A stretch of 10,434 bases of DNA, taken from assembly GCA_013041835.1 (NCBI GenBank), contig JABDRH010000453.1:1-10434 (forward strand), in the 5' to 3' direction. Positions 5,523 to 10,434 of this stretch are shown here, piece after piece. Each line of letters opens with the position of its first letter. Within the stretch, counting starts at the first letter, position 1. Position numbers and translations under genes: made by a program. Below the pieces are notes generated by a model that was not told where the DNA came from, ran no database searches, and worked only from the letters and a program-made list of their open reading frames with translations. This DNA comes from Desulfatitalea sp. (lineage in GTDB: Bacteria > Desulfobacterota > Desulfobacteria > Desulfobacterales > Desulfosarcinaceae).

Positions 5523-6032
5523 TTATTGCCTGTCATCCATCTGTTTTCGCAGACGTTCCAATTCTTCTTTCGTCTGTAGATACTTTTCCGTGGTGATGCG
5601 CAGTCGTTTGGCCATCACCTCGGCGAAACCGCGGAAAATGGCATAGCGGAAGACAAACCGGTTCTCGTTGGGCAGGCCGTCCACGTTGGAGAGGTCGATT
5701 TTCAAACAAACGGTCTCGTCCAGGGCCGAAACCGATACCGAGAGCGCACCGCTGCCCATGCCGCCCACTTCACCGAAAACATCCCCAGTACGATACAACG
5801 TTGCCAATTCATTGTCATTTTTAGCGATACGCACCCGGCCGTTGATTAAATAGTAGATCCAGCCGTCGTAATTGGCCTCATCGACGATGAGGTCGCCAGG
5901 CCGGTACCGCACAATCTTGCTGATGCGCAACAGCTCCTTGATGTCCTTTTCATCAAAGGATGCCAAGGCGGGCAGCGTCTTTATTTTATCAATAATATCA
6001 ATGCTGTTATTAAGTTGATCGACGTTGGGCAT
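5523..6032 (-). CDS. Stand-alone cyclic-nucleotide-binding-like domain protein without DNA-binding domain
   Basis: The protein has 169 residues, starting at MPNVDQLNNS (ATG 6030-6032, with GAAAGG about 8 nt upstream). A longer in-frame version adds 95 residues read through AT-rich promoter DNA and is unlikely. Residues 20-115 form a CRP/PKA-type beta-roll: RYRPGDLIVDEAN (42-54), YYLINGRVRIAK (60-71) and GDVFGEVGGMGSGALSVSVSA (83-103). The phosphate-cassette FGE is present (86-88), but an ungapped alignment to PKA-type FGExxxxxxxPRAATV puts Leu97 where the phosphate-binding Arg should be. Canonical cAMP or cGMP binding is therefore doubtful. Residues 136-169 are a charged helix, probably a coiled coil (RITTEKYLQTKEELERLRKQ), in place of the helix-turn-helix of CRP/FNR proteins. 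It may be a sensor or adaptor acting through protein contacts; partner unknown. It is divergent from the cysteine-motif gene at 6304. Confidence 0.78.
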   Translation of the reverse strand: MPNVDQLNNSIDIIDKIKTLPALASFDEKDIKELLRISKIVRYRPGDLIVDEANYDGWIYYLINGRVRIAKNDNELATLYRTGDVFGEVGGMGSGALSVSVSALDETVCLKIDLSNVDGLPNENRFVFRYAIFRGFAEVMAKRLRITTEKYLQTKEELERLRKQMDDRQ

Positions 6033-6094
6033 GGTTGGCGCCTTTCGGATGACCTCTTTTAGCGGGCTGAAAAAAAGAGCTGAATATATATAAT

Positions 6095-6124
6095 TGCATA
6101 GCACCACCTCTTGAGCGGGATCAA
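6095..6124 (-). promoter_or_regulatory. Weak candidate promoter of the cyclic-nucleotide-domain gene
   Basis: On the minus strand TTGATC (6119-6124) is followed after 18 nt by TATGCA (6095-6100), within an AT-rich divergent gap. The match is modest; adjacent TATATATA-type sequence offers alternative -10 boxes. Confidence 0.22.
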
Positions 6125-6231
6125 TTGGGAAATTTGGAAAAAACGTAAAAAAATCAAAAATCATATGCAATATCGGAGAGACACCGGTAAACTTTATCGT
6201 GGTGCCTGAAACCCAAAGCGGCTGCCCTTTA

Positions 6232-6260
6232 TTGACACCCTTACGGCCAAATGCTATATT
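6232..6260 (+). promoter_or_regulatory. Strong sigma70 promoter with extended -10, driving the CxxC-motif gene and tatA
   Basis: Consensus TTGACA (6232-6237), an optimal 17-nt spacer, and TATATT (6255-6260) preceded by TGC, an extended -10 element. Transcription would start near 6267, inside an 8-bp palindrome CCGTACGG (6266-6273) that could hold a repressor. The leader is short, about 37 nt. This is the best promoter match in the window. Confidence 0.75.
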
Positions 6261-6303
6261 CCGCGCCGTACGGTTGGGAAAATTCGTGTAATAGGGTGAG
6301 CCG

Positions 6304-6711
6304 ATGAGCAAAGTCATCTCTTTAGATGAAAAGTTGAAGATGACAGCCGACCAGAAAGCGGCGGCGGTTCAGCGACAGAAAATTCGAGCCGTACGCCAGG
6401 TGTTTCAGTGCACCCAGTGTGCCTCCAAATGCGAACGCTGCGGTGCGTCGCTGGCTGCAGCGTTTAAGGAACGAGAAAGTGACCCTAAAATTCCCTATCA
6501 ATTTTGTGCCAGTTGCACTGAGGAATACCTGGATTACATTCACTGCCTGCAGGGCGGGGACGATTCCACCGCCTACTGGCACAACCACCAATGGCTCAAG
6601 GTGTGGCAAACCTGGATTGAATACCAGGGGGCGGTGGACCAATACATACGGACCAAGGAATTCCGCCGCCTGGTGAACGAGTTGGGGCATGAAGGTCCCG
6701 GATGTGATTAG
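6304..6711 (+). CDS. Uncharacterised small protein with CxxC zinc-binding-like motifs
   Basis: A 135-residue soluble protein with no signal peptide and no membrane segment. I do not recognise a named family. The N-terminal 33 residues are charged and probably helical. Cysteines at 36, 39, 43 and 46 (CTQCASKCERCGAS) and at 68 and 71 (FCASC), plus Cys81 and Cys134, suggest one or two zinc-ribbon or treble-clef-like sites, or a Fe-S site. The second half is rich in aromatics (YWHNHQWLKVWQTWIEYQ, 91-108) and ends in a charged helix. The start ATG is preceded by AGGGTGAG and a strong extended -10 promoter. The stop is 66 nt before tatA on the same strand, so the two are probably co-transcribed. 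A role in Tat export or in cofactor handling of Tat substrates is only a guess from this adjacency. Confidence 0.72.
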   Translation: MSKVISLDEKLKMTADQKAAAVQRQKIRAVRQVFQCTQCASKCERCGASLAAAFKERESDPKIPYQFCASCTEEYLDYIHCLQGGDDSTAYWHNHQWLKVWQTWIEYQGAVDQYIRTKEFRRLVNELGHEGPGCD

Positions 6712-6777
6712 CCGGCAGCCTCAAACGCATCATACCCCCGATTTCACTCCCGACCAAGCGTGCTTCAGGAGGAAGAT

Positions 6778-6960
6778 ATGTTCGGCATTGGCATCCCGGA
6801 ATTAATTATTATCCTGGTGATTATCCTCATCATCTTTGGCGCGGGAAAACTGCCGGAAATCGGCGGCGGACTGGGAAAAGCCATCAGTAATTTCAAAAGC
6901 GCCACCAAGGAACAAAAAAACAAAACGCCCGAACAGATCGAAAAGGAAGACCGAGAATAG
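6778..6960 (+). CDS. tatA: Twin-arginine translocase subunit TatA/TatE family
   Basis: A 60-residue protein with a textbook TatA layout. A short N-terminus (MFGIGIPE) is followed by one transmembrane helix (about residues 9-22, [14 protein letters not shown]). The FGxxKLPE hinge then leads into an amphipathic helix ([19 protein letters not shown]), and the tail is charged. Glu8 lies at the position where TatA proteins carry a polar residue; TatB usually has a longer tail and a different hinge, so TatA is preferred. It oligomerises in the inner membrane to pass folded proteins. The start is the ATG at 6778, with AGGAGGA 4-5 nt upstream; an ATG six codons earlier lies before that site. tatB and tatC are not in the window, so the core receptor must be elsewhere. 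The preceding CxxC gene is likely co-transcribed. No clear terminator was found in the 197 nt to the convergent crotonase gene. Confidence 0.93.
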   Translation: MFGIGIPELIIILVIILIIFGAGKLPEIGGGLGKAISNFKSATKEQKNKTPEQIEKEDRE

Positions 6961-7157
6961 GTCGGGCATCGCTAGTTGCACAAATCCCCATGAAAATTCA
7001 AGGCGATTTCAGTCAAAGAATATACCCTCTTGCTTGTCTTTTTTCCCGTCTTATGCGTTGCGTCAAAGGCCGAATACAGACCGTATGCGTCCTTTGGCAC
7101 GCCTTGGAGACGAAAAAAATCCGGCGCAATAATGGTATATCCTTTTCCGCCCATCGC

Positions 7158-7961
7158 CTAATCCCGATCCTTAAAATGCGGGGCGCGTTTTTCGAAATTG
7201 GCATTGACGGCTTCCACTTGGTTGGGAGAGCCGATGAGGGTTCGCTGCAGCGTATCTTCCAGCGCCAAGCCTTCACCGGACGGACTGTGCCACGTGGCGT
7301 CCAACAACTGCTTGGCCGCTGAAATTGCGTGGGGATTTTTAGCCGCGATTTCAGCGGCCAGGCGGTGGGCTTCGGCATGTGGATTGTCGCAGACCCGCGT
7401 CACCAGTCCAATCTGGATCGCCTCCCGGGCCTCCACGAAGCGGGCGGTAAAGGTCAGCTCCTTGGCCACGTCAATGCGGACGAGGTCGCGAAGGGTCTGG
7501 GTGATGGACATATCGGGAATGATACCCCAGCTTATCTCCATTACTGAAAGCCGCGTGTCGGGCGCTGCCAGCCGGATATCGGTGCCCAGGGCGATTTGCA
7601 GTCCGCCGCCTATCGCCACACCGTGCAAGGCGGCAAGGACCGGCACGGGCATCTGCTTCCAGACCATGGCTGCCATTTGTACGAAATTGCCCGGATCGCG
7701 GTTTTCACGCTGCAGCAGATTCACCGCTACGGGTTCTCCGGCGCCAATGGCGACAAATTCCTTGAAATCCAAGCCCGCACAAAAACCGCTCCCCTCGCCT
7801 GATAGCACCACTGCACGAACCGATTTATCCAGGGCCAATTGCCTGCCTGCCGAAGTGATGGCCAAAATCATCTCCGGGTTCAAGGCATTGTACTTCTCGG
7901 GGCGGTTGAGCCGCACATCCGCCACATGATGCGCCATGCTGATTTTGACCAGATCGTTCAC
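7158..7961 (-). CDS. Crotonase-fold enoyl-CoA hydratase/isomerase family protein
   Basis: A 267-residue protein starting with GTG (7959-7961); AAGGAG ends 5 nt upstream. N-terminal VRLNRPEKYNALNPEM and SGFCAGLDFKEF (58-69) form the CoA-binding and first oxyanion-hole loop; LHGVAIGGGLQIALGTDIRL (112-131) gives the second. In rat mitochondrial enoyl-CoA hydratase the two catalytic glutamates sit in GGGCE and QPE. Here the first is Gln122, while the second is kept as Glu142 (VMEISWG). Asp150 (IPDMSITQ) aligns with the catalytic Asp of dienoyl-CoA isomerase (ECH1-type, 'AADVGTLQ'), and ELTFTARFVEAREAIQIGLVTRV (168-190) also resembles that branch. Double-bond isomerisation is thus more likely than simple hydration, but this is inference. 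No other beta-oxidation gene is adjacent. It is divergent from the activase gene and convergent with tatA. Confidence 0.88.
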   Translation of the reverse strand: MNDLVKISMAHHVADVRLNRPEKYNALNPEMILAITSAGRQLALDKSVRAVVLSGEGSGFCAGLDFKEFVAIGAGEPVAVNLLQRENRDPGNFVQMAAMVWKQMPVPVLAALHGVAIGGGLQIALGTDIRLAAPDTRLSVMEISWGIIPDMSITQTLRDLVRIDVAKELTFTARFVEAREAIQIGLVTRVCDNPHAEAHRLAAEIAAKNPHAISAAKQLLDATWHSPSGEGLALEDTLQRTLIGSPNQVEAVNANFEKRAPHFKDRD

Positions 7962-8054
7962 GATGACTCCTTTTCCCGTTGTGGATTGAAAAAATGGGGT
8001 TCATTTCTCTGAATGGCGCGTTGCTAAGGCCAATCTTGATTCCTGTAGACGCCT

Positions 8055-8077
8055 ACTGCCTTTTGGCGGTCTTTTTT
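8055..8077 (+). terminator. Orphan intrinsic-terminator-like hairpin in the activase leader region
   Basis: ACTGCC and GGCGGT form a 6-bp stem (one G-U pair) with a TTTT loop, followed by C and six T residues on the plus strand. This is a small but canonical intrinsic-terminator shape. No plus-strand gene ends upstream; the neighbour is transcribed leftward. It would therefore end a short leader or small RNA started within 7962-8050, or act as an attenuator for the activase gene. Confidence 0.4.
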
Positions 8078-8122
8078 GATGCAACATTGGGGTTTCAGTA
8101 TCGATGCACGAAGTACCGGGCA

Positions 8123-8149
8123 TTGACATACAATCGCAACTTTGACATA
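8123..8149 (+). repeat. Direct repeat of TTGACATA, two copies
   Basis: TTGACATA occurs at 8123-8130 and 8142-8149, 19 nt start to start. Each looks like a consensus -35 box, but no good -10 box lies 16-18 nt beyond either. They could be activator half-sites close to two helical turns apart, or one could be a -35 working with an activator-dependent -10. Chance cannot be excluded. Confidence 0.25.
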
Positions 8150-8284
8150 GTCGCTCTCAAAAATGCAAGCTCCTGGAAATTTCCGATAACACAGCCAAAT
8201 TATTATAGAAGCCCATACTATTGATATGAATTACATTGAGTGTGACGATTTTAAAGTTTATTCTCTGGAATTTGTGAAAACACC

Positions 8285-10434
8285 ATGAAAGCCGTACAAC
8301 CATACAGGGTTGGTATCGATATTGGCTCTACAACAGCCAAGGTCGTCGTTCTTGATCCGGGCAACGCAGCCATATTTACGGACTACAAACGTCATAACGC
8401 GCTTATCAGCCATACCATAAAAGGTATGTTTCAAGATATTTTAAAGCATCTCGGAGACTTAACGATCACGGTGAATATTGCCGGCTCCGCGGGCATGGGG
8501 ATTTGCGAATGGTTATCCATTCCCTTCATCCAGGAGGTTATTGCATCGGCGGAAGTCACACAACGGTACTATCCTGATGTAAGAACGCTTTTGGATATTG
8601 GCGGTGAGGATTCCAAGCTCATCTTGATCAACCATCAAGGCCGAGCCGATATTCGCATGAACGGTAATTGTGCCGGTGGCACCGGGGCTTTTATCGATCA
8701 AATGGCCACCCTGATTGGCGTTCCTTGCGAAGATTTAAACCAGATCGCCGAACACTATGAATCCATTCATAGCATCGCAAGCCGGTGCGGCGTATTCGCA
8801 AAAACGGATATTCAGGCGCTTATGAGTCGCGGGGTGTCCAAACCCGATATATCGGCTTCGATTTTCAACGCCATCGCTTTGCAGACAATTAGCACCCTTT
8901 TAAGAGGTTTTACGCCTGAGGCGAAAGTTCTTTTCACCGGAGGCCCGCTTACTTTTATCCCGATGCTTCGTAAATTCATGATAGAGAAAATGGGGCTGAT
9001 GCAAACGGACATTATCGTTCCTGAACATCCTGAAATCTTTCCAGCGCTGGGTGCCGCGCTTTTATCAGGCACCAATATCTGTGAAACTTCCATTTCCGAA
9101 TTTATCAACTTGATTGCTACCGACCGTGTCGATTCTTCGTCAAACGAAGACGTCGAAGATCCTCTGTTTAATAGCACTGATGAATTTCACGAATGGAATA
9201 AAACACGGTTTACTCCGGTCGAAAAGGTTGACATTAGCGATCTTCATCAAAAAGAGTGTTTCTTAGGAATTGATTCCGGCTCTACTACAACAAAGGCAGT
9301 TCTTATTGATGCAAATGGCAGAATAGCACTTGATCATTACCTGCAAAACCGCGGGGAGCATATTTCAGCCGTAAGAGAATGCCTGTTGTTCTTTTCAAAA
9401 AAACTACATGAACACCACGTACAACCCAAAATTGTCGGCACTGCTGTTACAGGATATGGAGAAGACCTGGTCCAAACGATTTTTGGTCTTGACAGAGGAA
9501 TCGTGGAAACTTTGGCTCATTATCGAGCCGCCCGCCATATCGTTGACGACGTCAACTTCATCTTGGACATCGGCGGACAAGATATGAAAGCCATGTTCAT
9601 AGAAAATGGGTCAATTCGAAAAATCGAAATCAATGAGGCCTGTTCATCAGGATGCGGCACTTTTCTTCAGTCATTTGCTGAAATTTTAAACTGTTCCGTT
9701 GCTCAATTTTCTGAAGAGGCGTGCGCATCCTCATCACCCTGCAACCTTGGATCCAGATGTACCGTTTTCATGAACTCAAGGGTAAAGCAGTCTCTTCGTG
9801 AAGGCGCACAAGTCAATAATATTGCCGCGGGCCTGGCGTATTCGGTGATACGCAATTGCCTTAATAAAGTGCTAAAAATTAAAGATATTTCTGAGTTGGG
9901 CGAAAACATCGTGGTTCAGGGGGGCACCTTCCTCAATCCTTCCGTCCACAGGGCTTTTGAGAAGATTACGGGTAAAAACATCCTGTGTCCGGACATATCC
10001 GCAATGATGGGCGCATATGGATGCGCACTCATGGTTAAAGATGAGTACATCGCTGAAAACAACACAACCGATAAACATATAGACCTCGGCAAAATCACCA
10101 AAATTGGAAACTGCAAAAAACTATCCATTCATTGTGACGGTTGTTCCAATAGATGCAATGTTACCAAGCTTGTTTATGATAATGGCCGTCTGTTCTACTC
10201 CGGGAACAGGTGTGAACGGGTCTTTTCCAACGGGGGGATATCATCTGGCAAAGGGCAAAATATCTTTGCATATCAGAAAAAGCTTTTGTTTGATCGAAAA
10301 AATAAACCATCAGGCACGATAAAAAATATTATCGGCATGCCTCGTGCGCTCAATGTTTATGAAAATTATCCCTTCTGGTGCACTCTTTTTGTCGAGCTTG
10401 GCATTGAAGTAAAGCTATCGTCCCGCTCCAGTAC
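8285..10434 (+). CDS. Large tandem BadF/BcrA-type acyl-CoA dehydratase activase, 3'-truncated by the window edge
   Basis: An open frame of 716 codons without a stop, running off the window. The start is the ATG at 8285; an in-frame TAA about 36 nt upstream limits the choice, but the Shine-Dalgarno site is poor (GGA about 14 nt before). Module 1 (about 8-265) has the ATP loops IDIGSTTAK (11-19) and DIGGED (104-109), with Cys129 (GNCAGGTG) and Cys168 (SRCGVF). Module 2 (about 326-580) has IDSGSTTTK (329-337) and DIGGQD, with Cys453 (NEACSSGCG) and Cys492 (SRCTVF). These match the HgdC-type activator fold (ASKHA ATPase, [4Fe-4S] held by two Cys per subunit). A Cys-rich linker (610, 617, 620, 624, 643) follows, then IIGMPRALNVYENYPFW, the start of a DUF2229-like domain. 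Family members are usually about 1400 residues with a C-terminal HgdB-like part, so roughly half is seen. The role is inferred as ATP-driven electron injection into a radical dehydratase or reductase. The gene is clearly AT-richer than its neighbours. Confidence 0.88.
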   Translation, partial: MKAVQPYRVGIDIGSTTAKVVVLDPGNAAIFTDYKRHNALISHTIKGMFQDILKHLGDLTITVNIAGSAGMGICEWLSIPFIQEVIASAEVTQRYYPDVRTLLDIGGEDSKLILINHQGRADIRMNGNCAGGTGAFIDQMATLIGVPCEDLNQIAEHYESIHSIASRCGVFAKTDIQALMSRGVSKPDISASIFNAIALQTISTLLRGFTPEAKVLFTGGPLTFIPMLRKFMIEKMGLMQTDIIVPEHPEIFPALGAALLSGTNICETSISEFINLIATDRVDSSSNEDVEDPLFNSTDEFHEWNKTRFTPVEKVDISDLHQKECFLGIDSGSTTTKAVLIDANGRIALDHYLQNRGEHISAVRECLLFFSKKLHEHHVQPKIVGTAVTGYGEDLVQTIFGLDRGIVETLAHYRAARHIVDDVNFILDIGGQDMKAMFIENGSIRKIEINEACSSGCGTFLQSFAEILNCSVAQFSEEACASSSPCNLGSRCTVFMNSRVKQSLREGAQVNNIAAGLAYSVIRNCLNKVLKIKDISELGENIVVQGGTFLNPSVHRAFEKITGKNILCPDISAMMGAYGCALMVKDEYIAENNTTDKHIDLGKITKIGNCKKLSIHCDGCSNRCNVTKLVYDNGRLFYSGNRCERVFSNGGISSGKGQNIFAYQKKLLFDRKNKPSGTIKNIIGMPRALNVYENYPFWCTLFVELGIEVKLSSRSS

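Larger units (their letters stand above)
7962..8284. other. Divergent intergenic region between crotonase and activase genes
   Basis: This 323-base gap holds no convincing gene. It contains the crotonase Shine-Dalgarno site (7967-7972, minus), a plus-strand terminator-like hairpin (8055-8077), two TTGACATA copies 19 nt apart (8123-8130 and 8142-8149), a 10-bp palindrome GGAAATTTCC (8175-8184) and a TATTAT (8201-8206). Composition turns markedly AT-rich here and stays so in the activase gene. No well-spaced promoter could be fixed for either gene. An 81-codon open frame crossing it (7979-8224) lacks a ribosome-binding site. Confidence 0.55.

Noticed and set aside
6033..6317. An N-terminal extension of 95 residues to the cyclic-nucleotide-domain protein.
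   Set aside because: It is read through AT-rich promoter DNA, overlaps the strong promoter and start of the divergent gene, and the domain and a Shine-Dalgarno site begin at 6032.
7113..7152. A minus-strand run of seven T preceded by a GGCG/CGCC pair, downstream of the crotonase stop.
   Set aside because: The stem is only about 4 bp with a loop of over 20 nt, too weak to call a terminator.
6972..7154. A 60-codon minus-strand open frame starting 3 nt after the crotonase stop.
   Set aside because: It has no convincing Shine-Dalgarno site, no recognisable motif, and fills the tatA/crotonase convergent gap; probably chance.
8014..8024. TGGCGCGTTGC, resembling a sigma54 promoter.
   Set aside because: The GG and GC elements are only 6 nt apart, not the required 10, so sigma54 binding is not expected.
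7979..8224. An 81-codon plus-strand open frame in the crotonase/activase gap.
   Set aside because: The GTG start has no ribosome-binding site, the frame runs through the terminator-like hairpin, and the peptide shows no domain features.

Overview
The window reads like a chromosomal stretch from a Gram-negative, anaerobic, Desulfobacterota-like bacterium. This placement is an inference from gene content: an outer-membrane TolC-type channel, a Tat translocon subunit, a crotonase, and a large tandem acyl-CoA dehydratase/reductase activase of the kind found in strict anaerobes. No rRNA, tRNA, CRISPR array, transposase or integrase was seen.

Layout. (1) 2-139 (+) is the C-terminal tail of a receiver-domain protein. 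It converges on 183-1139 (-), a secreted cysteine-rich protein with a TIMP/netrin-like N-terminus and a Kunitz-like C-terminus. One hairpin spans both stop codons. (2) 1245-2633 and 2680-3159 (-) form a likely two-gene redox operon: a WrbA-like flavodoxin followed by a COG2509-type FAD-dependent dehydrogenase with a conserved cysteine cluster. Divergent from it, behind a good sigma70-type promoter, lies a small ABM-family monooxygenase (3520-3816, +). Together they look like a quinone/flavin redox module. (3) 3827-5245 (-) is an orphan TolC-family outer membrane efflux protein, preceded by 5523-6032 (-), a stand-alone cyclic-nucleotide-binding-like domain with no DNA-binding output. (4) Divergent from that, an excellent promoter (TTGACA, 17 nt, TGC-TATATT) drives 6304-6711 (+), an unrecognised protein with several CxxC motifs, and then tatA (6778-6960, +). 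(5) 7158-7961 (-) is a crotonase with an altered active-site set. (6) After a 323-base divergent gap that holds an orphan intrinsic-terminator-like hairpin, 8285 to the window end (+) is an AT-richer open frame. It encodes two BadF/BadG/BcrA/BcrD activase modules, a cysteine-rich linker and the start of a DUF2229-like domain, and it runs off the window.

Functional reading. The flavodoxin, FAD enzyme and ABM protein are plausibly linked in redox or quinone handling. The crotonase and activase both belong to CoA-thioester chemistry but are on opposite strands and need not work together. The most unusual item is the TIMP/Kunitz-like secreted protein, which looks like a bacterial version of an extracellular protease-inhibitor architecture. 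Several start codons were moved downstream of the longest open frame, where a Shine-Dalgarno site and signal peptide or domain boundary indicate the true start.
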